A stretch of 48,506 nucleotides of DNA from Clostridium vincentii (GTDB lineage Bacteria; Bacillota; Clostridia; Clostridiales; Clostridiaceae): contig NZ_PVXQ01000026.1 in the NCBI RefSeq assembly GCF_002995745.1, forward strand, positions 1-48,506, read 5' to 3'. Below, one piece after another: positions 17,525-25,885 of this stretch. Below the pieces are notes generated by a model that was given only the letters and a program-made list of their open reading frames with translations, had not been told where the DNA came from and did not search any database. The position numbers and the translations under genes are program-made. Numbering within the stretch: the stretch's first letter is position 1; each line of letters opens with the position of its first letter.

Positions 17525-18292
17525 ATGAAAATGATATGGAATTCATTTAAAATAGCCTTTTCCATGTATTCAAAAATCCCAATGCCAAAAACAGATTGGA
17601 ATAAAAGAAATATGAAATATGCTTTATGCTTTTTCCCTGTAGTGGGACTAGCAATTCTAGCTTTAGTTATGCTGTGGAATTATATTTCTCTTAATTTGAA
17701 AATAGGGAACATTCTGCATACTGCAATTTTAGTTGTTATTCCAATCCTTGTTACAGGAGGGATTCATTTAGATGGTTTTTTAGATACCATGGATGCTTTA
17801 AGTTCTTACCAGCCAATTGAAAAGAAATTAGAAATTCTAAAAGACCCTCATACAGGAGCATTTGCAATAATAAGTGCTATTACATACTTTATTCTCTATT
17901 TTGGAGCTTGGAGCGAGGTTCACGGTGATGCTTTAATTATTTTATCAATTGGATTCATCCTATCAAGAGCATTAAGTGGACTTAGTATTGTCATTTTTCC
18001 TTGTGCGAAAAATAGTGGCCTGGTAGCCATGTTTAGTGATGCTGCTGAAAAAGATAAGGTAAAGTATTCAATGCTGTTTTACATTTTCATCTGCACACTT
18101 TTAATGTTATTTATTAATATTTTTCTAGGAGGAATCTGTGTAATTACAGCTTTACTAGTATTTATTTATTATAAGGTCATGAGCAAAAAAGAATTTGGAG
18201 GAATAACAGGAGACTTAGCAGGCTATTTTTTGCAAATTTGTGAATTGATAATGGCATTAAGCGTTGTATTTATTGAAAAGTTATTTTTGTAA
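17525..18292 (+). CDS. cobS: Adenosylcobinamide-GDP ribazoletransferase (CobS)
   Basis: The membrane enzyme that joins AdoCbi-GDP (from CobU) to alpha-ribazole or its phosphate (from CobT). It has 255 residues with about six hydrophobic segments. The family marks are FSMYSKIPMP at the start, GGIHLDGFLDTMDALSSYQ and EKKLEILKDPHTGAFA with the acidic residues thought to bind metal, and FGGITGDLAGYFLQICEL near the end. ATG at 17525 follows GAAGGGAGCG. An ATG two codons later is equally possible. Confidence 0.94.
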   Translation: MKMIWNSFKIAFSMYSKIPMPKTDWNKRNMKYALCFFPVVGLAILALVMLWNYISLNLKIGNILHTAILVVIPILVTGGIHLDGFLDTMDALSSYQPIEKKLEILKDPHTGAFAIISAITYFILYFGAWSEVHGDALIILSIGFILSRALSGLSIVIFPCAKNSGLVAMFSDAAEKDKVKYSMLFYIFICTLLMLFINIFLGGICVITALLVFIYYKVMSKKEFGGITGDLAGYFLQICELIMALSVVFIEKLFL

Positions 18293-18307
18293 TTAGGGGA
18301 GAAAACT

Positions 18308-18898
18308 ATGATTAAAATTGCACTTATTCGGCATTCTAAAACTAATGGAAATCTTGAGAAAAGATATATTGGTATTACTGATGAATCATTATGTAAAGTA
18401 GGTATAGATTTAATAAAATCAAAATCCTTTCCCTTAGCTAAAGTTGTCTATTGCAGTCCACTAGCTAGATGTCTTGAAACTTCAAAGCTAATCTATAAAG
18501 ATATAGAACCTATAATTTATAAGGATTTAAAAGAATGTAATTTTGGACTCTTTGAAAATAAAAATTATAAAGAGCTAATAGGGAATATACACTATAAGAA
18601 GTGGATTAACAGTAATGGTACTTTGAATTTTCCAAATGGGGAAAGTTCTGAAGAATTTAAAGATAGATGTGTTAATGCATTTGATAAAATAATTAATGAT
18701 ATTTTGCAAAAGGATGTAAAGTCCAGTGCCATGATAGTTCATGGTGGAACTATCATGGCTATTTTAGATAGATATTCCTTACCTCATGAAGACTTTTATC
18801 ATTGGCAAGTAAATAATTGTGAGGGATTCGTGATAGAAATCGATGAAATTTTATGGATAAAGGGTGACAAAAGAACCACCATATCGGAGGTAATATGA
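18308..18898 (+). CDS. cobC: Histidine phosphatase, probable alpha-ribazole phosphatase (CobC)
   Basis: A 196-residue phosphoglycerate-mutase-type histidine phosphatase. The catalytic histidine is in ALIRHSKTNGN, followed by YCSPLARCLETSKLIY, the acid ECNFGLFENKNY and the second histidine in AMIVHGGTIMAIL. The family acts on many phosphates. The place between cobS and cbiB makes removal of phosphate from alpha-ribazole 5'-phosphate or cobalamin 5'-phosphate the likely job. It shares four bases (ATGA) with cbiB. Confidence 0.88.
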   Translation: MIKIALIRHSKTNGNLEKRYIGITDESLCKVGIDLIKSKSFPLAKVVYCSPLARCLETSKLIYKDIEPIIYKDLKECNFGLFENKNYKELIGNIHYKKWINSNGTLNFPNGESSEEFKDRCVNAFDKIINDILQKDVKSSAMIVHGGTIMAILDRYSLPHEDFYHWQVNNCEGFVIEIDEILWIKGDKRTTISEVI

Positions 18899-19869
18899 TA
18901 ATATCTTTAATCGCTTTATTAATTGGCTATATATTAGATTTGATTTTTGGAGATCCATATTCCTTTCCACATATTATCAGATTACTAGGAAATCTAATTT
19001 CTAGAGCGGAGAAAATACTTAGAAGAATATTTCCAAAGAATAATAATGGAGAATTTGTAGCTGGAATATTTTTAGTTGTAATCATGACAGTTATTCCAAC
19101 TATAATTACAATCTTAATTCTAAAAGCTTGTGAAAGCTTTAGTGTGTATTTAAGATTAGCTGTAGAAGGATTTATTTGTTATCAACTATTAGCAACAAAA
19201 TCTTTAAAAACAGAAAGTATGAAAGTATATAAAGAATTAAAGAATAACAATTTAGACGAGGCTAGATATAAAGTATCCATGATTGTAGGACGGGACACTA
19301 AAAAATTAACACAGGAAGGAATTACAAAAGCAACTGTTGAAACAATAGCAGAGAATGCCTCAGATGGTGTTATTGCACCTATGATATTTATGGTGCTTGG
19401 GGGAGCACCATTAGGACTTTTTTATAAAGCAGTTAATACTATGGATTCAATGGTAGGATATAAAAATGAGAAATATCTTTATTTTGGTAGGTTTGCTGCA
19501 AGACTTGATGATGTTTTAAATTATATTCCAGCTAGAATATCTGCGTATCTTATGATATTAGCTAGTTTTTTTACTAAGATGAATGGAAAAAATGCTTATA
19601 AAATATATAAAAGAGATAGATATAATCATTCAAGTCCTAATTCTGCACATACAGAAGCAGTTTGCGCAGGAGCACTTGAGATTCAATTGGCAGGAGATGC
19701 CTATTATTTTGGTACTCTATATAAAAAGAAGACTATTGGAGATGCCCTAAGACCAATAGAATTTGAAGATATAAGAAGAACTAATCTTCTTTTGTATACA
19801 ACTTCAATTATAGGAATTACGATATTCTTAATAATAAAAACCATAACGTTATACATAATCATTAAGTAA
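18895..19869 (+). CDS. cbiB: Adenosylcobinamide-phosphate synthase (CbiB/CobD)
   Basis: A 324-residue membrane enzyme that attaches aminopropanol phosphate, made by the next gene's product, to adenosylcobyric acid. Visible are LIGYILDLIFGDPYSFPHIIRLLGNLI at the N-terminus, SMIVGRDTKKLTQEGITKATVETIAENASDGVIAPMIF in the middle and RDRYNHSSPNSAHTEAVCAGALEIQLAG, all standard CbiB blocks, with about five membrane segments. It overlaps cobC by four bases, a usual sign of coupled translation. Confidence 0.95.
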   Translation: MIISLIALLIGYILDLIFGDPYSFPHIIRLLGNLISRAEKILRRIFPKNNNGEFVAGIFLVVIMTVIPTIITILILKACESFSVYLRLAVEGFICYQLLATKSLKTESMKVYKELKNNNLDEARYKVSMIVGRDTKKLTQEGITKATVETIAENASDGVIAPMIFMVLGGAPLGLFYKAVNTMDSMVGYKNEKYLYFGRFAARLDDVLNYIPARISAYLMILASFFTKMNGKNAYKIYKRDRYNHSSPNSAHTEAVCAGALEIQLAGDAYYFGTLYKKKTIGDALRPIEFEDIRRTNLLLYTTSIIGITIFLIIKTITLYIIIK

Positions 19870-19884
19870 GTGGGAGTGAAGACG

Positions 19885-20952
19885 ATGAATAAACTAATTC
19901 ACGGTGGGGATATATATACTAAAAGAAGGACTAATGCAGATTCAATTTTAGATTTCTCTGCGAATATAAATCCATTTGGAATGCCGGATTCTGTTAAACA
20001 GGCAATAATTGATAATATTGAAAGCTACACTAATTACCCTGATCCACTATGTAGGGATTTAAGGCAAGCATTAGCTGTTTATGAAAATACAAATTCTAGT
20101 AATATAATATGTGGAAATGGAGCAGCTGATATAATCTTCAAAATTACCCTTGCACTAAAGCCTGAAAAAGCTTTGCTAATTGCTCCAACTTTTGCAGAAT
20201 ACGAAGAAGCTATAAATCTAGTTAATGGTGAAATAATTTATTATAATTTAAAAGAGGAGAATAATTTTTATATTGAGGCTGATATCTTAAACTATATTAC
20301 CTGTGATTTAGATATTATGTTTATTTGCAATCCCAATAACCCAACTGGGATACCTATGAAAAAACAGGATCTGCTTATTATTTTAGAAAAGTGTAAAGAA
20401 AATAATGTGAAATTAGTTGTAGATGAATGTTTTATAGATTTTTTAATAGATGAAGAAGAATATAGTATTTCAAGTTACATATCTCAATATAATAATTTGA
20501 TAATATTAAAAGCCTTTACAAAAATATATGCTATGGCTGGAATTCGTTTAGGATATATGCTATGTTCCAATATAGATATTGTAAATAAAATAAATGCTAT
20601 AGGCCAACCTTGGAGTGTATCTACTGTAGCAAGTAAATGCGGAGTAGCAGCATTAAAAGAAATAGATTATGTACAAAAGACAAAGAGATATATTAAAGAG
20701 AATAGACAGTATTTAATTAAGGAATTAAATACTTTAGGCTATAAAGTATTTGAATCTCAAACTAATTTTATATTATTTAAGACTAAGAATACGAATATAA
20801 AAGATAAATTAGAGGAATACGGTATTCTAATTAGGTCCTGTAGTAATTATAGAAACCTAAATGAAGAGTATTTTCGTATTGCGGTAAAAAGTGAAAAGAA
20901 TAATGAGTATTTTATTGATTCTCTTAAAAAGATAGAAAGGCAAAGTGAATAA
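19885..20952 (+). CDS. cobD: L-threonine-O-3-phosphate decarboxylase (CobD)
   Basis: A 355-residue PLP enzyme that makes (R)-1-amino-2-propanol O-2-phosphate for the cobalamin side chain. It begins NKLIHGGDIYTKRRTNADSILDFSANINPFG, the CobD mark that separates it from histidinol-phosphate aminotransferase. FICNPNNPTG and LVVDECFIDF are fold type I motifs, and the PLP lysine is in LILKAFTKIYAMAGIRLGY. ATG at 19885 has GGGAGTG as SD. Its substrate L-threonine phosphate needs a threonine kinase, and no PduX/BluE-type GHMP kinase is encoded in the window. Confidence 0.93.
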   Translation: MNKLIHGGDIYTKRRTNADSILDFSANINPFGMPDSVKQAIIDNIESYTNYPDPLCRDLRQALAVYENTNSSNIICGNGAADIIFKITLALKPEKALLIAPTFAEYEEAINLVNGEIIYYNLKEENNFYIEADILNYITCDLDIMFICNPNNPTGIPMKKQDLLIILEKCKENNVKLVVDECFIDFLIDEEEYSISSYISQYNNLIILKAFTKIYAMAGIRLGYMLCSNIDIVNKINAIGQPWSVSTVASKCGVAALKEIDYVQKTKRYIKENRQYLIKELNTLGYKVFESQTNFILFKTKNTNIKDKLEEYGILIRSCSNYRNLNEEYFRIAVKSEKNNEYFIDSLKKIERQSE

Positions 20953-21909
20953 ATGAAAACAATTTTAGTGATAATAGATGGTGCAGAGCCAGCTGATTAT
21001 AAATATTGTGAAAATATAAATAAAATAAAAGAGATAGGTTCCTTTAGAACTGTAAATAATACACCGGAAGGTATGGAAACTAATAGTTTAACATGTATTT
21101 TAAATATTTTAGGTGTTCCATATAGTGCTATCCCAAAGGGAAGGGCTTATTTAGAGGCTCTTGCAATTAATGAAGAGATTGATGAAAATGATTTAATATT
21201 TCGATGTAATAATATAAAGATGAAAAATGATATTCTTTTATCCTGTGTTGAACATAAAAATACTATTTTGCAAGAAGATGAATTTAGAGATATTAGATTA
21301 ATTAATATTGGAAGCTATAAAAATCTTCTTATTATAAAAGAGGGAAGGAAATATTATGATAGTATTTCAACATTTCCACCCCATGAAAATTTAGGCAAAA
21401 TCTTAAGTTACATTCTGCCAAAATGTACTGACAAAAAAATTGAAAGTATATTAAATAAATTAATATATAATTATAATTTGTATCCTTGGGGACAATCTGT
21501 TAAAGATATGATTCCTAGTTTTTATCAATTACATAATAAAAAAGGCGCTGTTGTTTGTAAAACTGAAATAGTTGAAGGTATTGCAAAGGATATGAATATG
21601 TATGTTCCTATTTTAAATAGTGCTACGGCAGATGTGGATACTGATTTGATTGAAAAAGCAGAAAAAGCACTTGAATTATCAAAAGAATATGACTTTGTAC
21701 TATTACATATAAATGGTGCAGACGAAAGTGCTCATAGAAAAAATGAAGATCAGAAAATAAACTTTATTAATAAAATAGATAAAGAAGTAATTAGTTATTT
21801 AATGAAAACTATAGATGCTAATACTAGTCTTATTGTTACATCAGATCATGGAACTAGTGCCAAAAGTGGAAATCATATTAATGTTGAAGTGAATTATTAT
21901 ATTTTATAG
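20953..21909 (+). CDS. ApgM-like alkaline-phosphatase-superfamily protein in the B12 operon
   Basis: A 318-residue relative of archaeal-type cofactor-independent phosphoglycerate mutase (ApgM). Metal-site Asp9 is in ILVIIDG. Ser45 in PEGMETNS aligns with the catalytic serine of the ApgM PGSD motif, counted back from the ILG turn. GRAYLEALAINEEIDENDLIFRCN matches the ApgM GR-LEALGI block, and ADESAH and TSDHGT carry the C-terminal metal ligands. It is about 80 residues shorter than ApgM, mainly in the middle, and the VAH after the serine is changed. It starts directly at the cobD stop and ends the operon. A role on threonine phosphate for CobD is proposed but not shown; a phosphatase on another cobalamin intermediate is the alternative. 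Confidence 0.8.
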   Translation: MKTILVIIDGAEPADYKYCENINKIKEIGSFRTVNNTPEGMETNSLTCILNILGVPYSAIPKGRAYLEALAINEEIDENDLIFRCNNIKMKNDILLSCVEHKNTILQEDEFRDIRLINIGSYKNLLIIKEGRKYYDSISTFPPHENLGKILSYILPKCTDKKIESILNKLIYNYNLYPWGQSVKDMIPSFYQLHNKKGAVVCKTEIVEGIAKDMNMYVPILNSATADVDTDLIEKAEKALELSKEYDFVLLHINGADESAHRKNEDQKINFINKIDKEVISYLMKTIDANTSLIVTSDHGTSAKSGNHINVEVNYYIL

Positions 21910-21940
21910 ATAACTATATATATAGGTCTCTGAAACATTT

Positions 21941-21979
21941 AAAAGCTATGAATTAAAAAAATTCACAGCTTTTATTTTA
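21941..21979 (+). terminator. Terminator of the cobalamin operon
   Basis: A 14-bp stem with one mismatch (21941-21954 with 21960-21973), five-A loop, then TATTTTA. Confidence 0.75.
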
Positions 21980-22007
21980 CGATAACTAAATCTCAATAAG
22001 AATATAC

Positions 22008-22571
22008 CTAAAAAACATCTTCTTTAATGTTATTAACATAGGCTTTATCCCAAGTGTTCAAAAACACAAAATCTTTGATATCTTTCTTATCATAATGTTC
22101 CTTACTTTCAGCAATTTCTCCAATAGGAGTCATGGCAACTACTTTAAAATTTTCTGGAATGGATAATGTTTCTTTAATAATATTCTCATGAATTGCAGCA
22201 ATCCAACATGTTCCATATCCTTCATTGGTAGCAGATAAAATAAAATGTTCCATAGCTATGGCACTATCAACTAGATAATACTCTTTGTTTTCTATTTCTC
22301 CAGAAGCATGTGGGTCTGCAACAACTACCATTGTCATTGGGGCTTCTAATATCGATTGTGATGCTAAATTATCCTTATTCATTATAGCTTTAGAAAGTTG
22401 TTCTAACTCTTTTTTTTTATAAACTAAAATAAATCGGTACGAGGTCTTATTTTTCCATGAAGGAGCCATCATAGCCGCATTAATCATTCGAGCTAATTTT
22501 TCAGTATTTATTGGTGAATTCTTAAATTTTTTAATACTTTGTCTACTTTTAATTACATCATAAAATTCCAT
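22008..22571 (-). CDS. Nitroreductase-family FMN oxidoreductase
   Basis: A 187-residue flavoprotein of the nitroreductase superfamily. It has SRQSIKKFKNSPI (FMN-binding start), NAAMMAPSWKNKTSYRFILV, the DSAIAMEHFILSATNEGYGTCWIAAIHE block and VVAMTPIGEIAESK near the C-terminus. This family uses NAD(P)H and FMN on nitroaromatics, quinones or other electron-poor compounds; some members are BluB or iodotyrosine deiodinase. BluB makes the B12 lower ligand with oxygen, but the characteristic BluB sequence is not seen, so the nearness to the B12 operon is not taken as evidence. It lies alone on the minus strand; SD AAGGAGTG. Confidence 0.88.
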   Translation of the reverse strand: MEFYDVIKSRQSIKKFKNSPINTEKLARMINAAMMAPSWKNKTSYRFILVYKKKELEQLSKAIMNKDNLASQSILEAPMTMVVVADPHASGEIENKEYYLVDSAIAMEHFILSATNEGYGTCWIAAIHENIIKETLSIPENFKVVAMTPIGEIAESKEHYDKKDIKDFVFLNTWDKAYVNNIKEDVF

Positions 22572-22741
22572 ATAATCACACTCCTTAAATTTAGTATGTG
22601 TAATTTAAGTAATAATAATGTAAGTATTTTTTCAATGGTCATATTCATGAACCCTATAATAAGTAAATTGGAAATTTGCTAAAATTTTATATTGTGCTAA
22701 TATAAATTATATACTTAGTACAAATCATTGGAGGATAAATT

Positions 22742-23722
22742 ATGACAAATAAAATAAATATTGGAATAGTAGGTTATGGAAATTTAGGTAAAGGTGTCAG
22801 AAAAGCAATGAAACAAAATCCAGATATGGAGCTTAAAGCTATTTTTACAAGAAGAGAAGTTAGCCAAGTATCAGAAAACGATGCTTTAATGGTACATATT
22901 TCTAAAATTGAAGATTACAAAGATGAGATTGATGTAATGATATTATGTGGTGGTTCAGCTACAGACTTAGCGGTACAAGGTCCTCAAATTGCAGAATTAT
23001 TTAATACAGTAGATAGCTTTGACACACATGCAAAGATTCCAGAATATTTCGATAAAATGGAGCAAGTTGCTAAAAGTTCAGGGAATTTAAGTATTATTTC
23101 GGTAGGCTGGGATCCTGGTTTATTTTCATTAAATAGATTATTAGGAAATATAGTTCTTCCAGAAGGAAAGGATTATACTTTCTGGGGAAAAGGCGTTAGT
23201 CAAGGTCATTCAGATGCCATAAGGAGAATTGAGGGTGTAAAAAACGGAATACAATATACTGTTCCTGTTGAGGAAGCTTTAGAAAAAGTAAGAAGTGGAA
23301 TCAATCCTGAACTATCTACAAGGGAAAAGCATATAAGAGTTTGTTATGTATTACCTGAAACTAACGCAGACCTTAGAATTATAGAAGAAACGATTAAAAA
23401 TATGCCTAATTATTTCTTGGATTATGATACCGTAGTTAATTTCATAACCGAAGATGAATTAAAGAGAGATCATGCAGGAATGCCACATGGAGGATTTGTA
23501 ATACGAACAGGAGTTACCGGAGATGGAAACAATCAAAAAATCGAATTTTCACTTGACCTAGATAGTAATCCTGAATTTACGTCAAGCATTTTAGTAGCTT
23601 ATGCAAGAGCTATATATAAATTATCAAAGGAAGGAAAGAATGGTGCATGTACTGTATTTGATATACCTTATACATATCTATCACCAAAATCACCTTCTGA
23701 ATTAAGAAAAGAATTACTTTAA
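22742..23722 (+). CDS. ddh: meso-Diaminopimelate D-dehydrogenase
   Basis: Converts L-2-amino-6-ketopimelate (tetrahydrodipicolinate) with ammonia and NADPH straight to meso-diaminopimelate, giving a one-step route to the cell-wall and lysine precursor. It has 326 residues with the Rossmann start INIGIVGYGNLGKGVRKAMKQNPDMELKAIFTRR, LCGGSATD, DSFDTHAKIPEYF, SVGWDPGLFSLNR, TFWGKGVSQGHSDAIRRIEGV and the HAGMPHGGFVIRTG block, all specific for this enzyme. It is a single gene with its own terminator. SD TTGGAGGAT. Confidence 0.95.
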   Translation: MTNKINIGIVGYGNLGKGVRKAMKQNPDMELKAIFTRREVSQVSENDALMVHISKIEDYKDEIDVMILCGGSATDLAVQGPQIAELFNTVDSFDTHAKIPEYFDKMEQVAKSSGNLSIISVGWDPGLFSLNRLLGNIVLPEGKDYTFWGKGVSQGHSDAIRRIEGVKNGIQYTVPVEEALEKVRSGINPELSTREKHIRVCYVLPETNADLRIIEETIKNMPNYFLDYDTVVNFITEDELKRDHAGMPHGGFVIRTGVTGDGNNQKIEFSLDLDSNPEFTSSILVAYARAIYKLSKEGKNGACTVFDIPYTYLSPKSPSELRKELL

Positions 23723-23756
23723 TAATTTAAATTTTTTCAGATTATCATTTACCAGG

Positions 23757-23797
23757 AAAGATATATTAACACTCTTTGTGTTAATATATCTTTTTTT
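23757..23797 (+). terminator. Terminator of ddh
   Basis: A perfect 16-bp stem (23757-23772 with 23778-23793), five-base loop, T-run continuing to 23797. Confidence 0.92.
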
Positions 23798-23903
23798 ACC
23801 ATTATAGAAATATTATAATTTAATTTGCATATTTAATATAAATTAATTACTATAGTTGTGAAAGAGCTATGTTAAATAATATCATTAAGGAGGTTATGTA
23901 GAG

Positions 23904-24383
23904 ATGAAAGTGAAAATACATTTGGAAGAATTAAAAAAGAAAAACATAATATATATAGAAAGTATACAGGAGGGTTTCAATAAGTATCCAAATACAATGC
24001 TTGATGGCAGTGAAGAACAGGTAAATACTGCTATTAGACAGCTATTTAATATAAATGGTTTAGATAATTCTTATGCAGACTTTTATTATGGAAGATTAAA
24101 TCAGCAAGAAAAAAATAGAGTACAAGCTGCTTTAGATGAAAAAGAGGTTATGGTTATAGAATCACTTCAATTATCGACAGATGATATTTTTATTCAACTT
24201 AATTCTGAACTACTTGAAATATTATTGAAGCTTACTGCTAATGAAGTGCTGTTTAGTAGCTTTTACTTTGCAAAATATCCATGTTTGGTATGGGGAAACT
24301 ATGGCAAACGGTATCCTGTATTTTTTAAAGATGATTCTGTAATGCAGATAGTAATACAGCAGATATGGAAGAGACAAAAATAA
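23904..24383 (+). CDS. Uncharacterised 159-residue protein
   Basis: I do not recognise a family. It is soluble, has no signal peptide and has only one cysteine, in YPCLVWGNYGKRYPVFF. Helical stretches are predicted by eye at residues 5-25, 32-48 and 98-112. The C-terminal segment SSFYFAKYPCLVWGNYGKRYPVFFKDD is aromatic-rich and looks like the conserved core. A strong SD (AAGGAGGT) and normal codon use support it as a real gene. It precedes an MscS-type channel by 113 bases but no link is implied. Confidence 0.7.
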   Translation: MKVKIHLEELKKKNIIYIESIQEGFNKYPNTMLDGSEEQVNTAIRQLFNINGLDNSYADFYYGRLNQQEKNRVQAALDEKEVMVIESLQLSTDDIFIQLNSELLEILLKLTANEVLFSSFYFAKYPCLVWGNYGKRYPVFFKDDSVMQIVIQQIWKRQK

Positions 24384-24496
24384 TAGGAATAGCAGAAGTT
24401 TTTAAGTGAAATATAAGTTAGAGAATAAAATTTATGGTATAATGTCGAAATATGCAACGAAGTTGTAAAACATTAATGAAAATGGAGGATTGAAAT

Positions 24497-25735
24497 TTGG
24501 TTAATACTATTAAGAATTTGTTAATTAATCACGATATAAATGAAACTGTAGCTGTCTATCTATCTAATGCAATAGCTGTGATATTTATTATAATTATTAC
24601 TATAATAGTGGATTTAATTGTAAAAAGAATTCTTCTTAAAATTTTAAATTCTTATGCTCAAAAAAGGAAAAATAAATGGCAAAACATTCTGACAGAGAAA
24701 AAGGTTTTTGAAATACTGGCTCGTATTGTACCAATTGGAATAATACATGCATTTGCTCCAGTGTTTCCTGATTATCAAATATGGATTCAAAGAATTGCTT
24801 TCTCTTATATTATTTTAATTGTACTATTAGCATCAAATAGGTTCTTGGATGCTATAAACATGATTTACTCGAAGTACGAAGTATCTAAAGCAAGACCTAT
24901 TAAGGGATATCTTCAGGTTGTAGAGATAATCTCATACACCATAGGTATTGTTATCATTATAAGTATTGTGATAGATCGCTCTCCATGGATTTTATTAAGT
25001 GGTATTGGAGCTGCAACGGCAGTACTTGTTCTTATTTTTCAAAACTCTATACTGGGACTTGTAGCCAGCATTCAAATTACTTCAAATAATATGTTGAAGT
25101 TAGGAGACTGGATTGAGATGCCTAAATATGGAGCAGATGGGGCTGTATTAGAAATTTCCTTAAACACAGTAAAGGTACAAAATTGGGATAATACTATTAT
25201 TACTGTACCAACACATCTACTTATATCTGAATCCTTTAAAAATTGGCGAGGGATGGAGGAGTCTGGTGGTAGAAGAATAATGAGATCTATCTATATAGAT
25301 ATTACTAGCATAAAATTTTGTAATGAAGAAATGTTATTAAGGTTTGAGGAAATCCAATATATTAAAGAAGATCTTCTAAATAGGAAAAAGGAAGTAGATA
25401 AATATAACAAATACTACAAGGTTAATTCATCACATCTTGTTAACGCAAAACAATTAACTAATATAGGTACTTTTAGGGTTTATGTAGAAAACTATCTAAA
25501 AAATCATCCTAAGGTAAATCAAAATATGATACAAATAGTAAGACAACGTCAACCTACTGAAAATGGATTGCCTATAGAAATATATGCTTTCACAACTCAA
25601 ATAGATTGGGTAGCGTATGAATCAATACAATCTGATATTTTCGATCATATATTGGCTGTTGCACCTGAATTTGACCTGAGGATTTTCCAAGCCCCAACAG
25701 GATATGATTTTCATAGGCTAAGAACTGAAGTTTAA
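24497..25735 (+). CDS. Mechanosensitive channel of the MscS family (YbdG-like)
   Basis: A 412-residue membrane channel that opens under membrane tension. It has an N-terminal membrane part with hydrophobic segments at about residues 18-42, 73-92 and 96-113. The pore-lining helix region is ILLSGIGAATAVLVLIFQNSILGLVASIQI, and the first beta domain is LGDWIEMPKYGADGAVLEISLNTVKVQNWDNTIITVPTHLLISESFKNWR. The length and the SFKNWRGMEESGGRRI stretch fit the YbdG (mini-conductance) group better than the small MscS. The start is TTG at 24497 with GGAGG at 24484-24488. Confidence 0.9.
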   Translation: MVNTIKNLLINHDINETVAVYLSNAIAVIFIIIITIIVDLIVKRILLKILNSYAQKRKNKWQNILTEKKVFEILARIVPIGIIHAFAPVFPDYQIWIQRIAFSYIILIVLLASNRFLDAINMIYSKYEVSKARPIKGYLQVVEIISYTIGIVIIISIVIDRSPWILLSGIGAATAVLVLIFQNSILGLVASIQITSNNMLKLGDWIEMPKYGADGAVLEISLNTVKVQNWDNTIITVPTHLLISESFKNWRGMEESGGRRIMRSIYIDITSIKFCNEEMLLRFEEIQYIKEDLLNRKKEVDKYNKYYKVNSSHLVNAKQLTNIGTFRVYVENYLKNHPKVNQNMIQIVRQRQPTENGLPIEIYAFTTQIDWVAYESIQSDIFDHILAVAPEFDLRIFQAPTGYDFHRLRTEV

Positions 25736-25771
25736 TTAATTAAGTCAAACATTAAACATACTATTATTGAA

Positions 25772-25808
25772 AGCCTTGTCCATAAATTAATTTGAGGACA
25801 AGGTTTTT
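25772..25808 (+). terminator. Terminator of the MscS-type gene
   Basis: CCTTGTCC (25774-25781) pairs with GGACAAGG (25796-25803), 14-base loop, then TTTTT. It is nearly the same sequence as the terminator at 27565. Confidence 0.82.
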
Positions 25809-25885
25809 ATTATGTCAAAATTGATATAATATAACATATGAAATTATTTTAATATGGTTCAATTAAAAGTAAGGAGAATGATAAA

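Noticed and set aside
22008..22571. Nitroreductase as BluB, maker of the B12 lower ligand
   Set aside because: It is next to the B12 operon, but the sequence is of the general nitroreductase type, on the other strand, and BluB needs oxygen, which does not suit an anaerobe.
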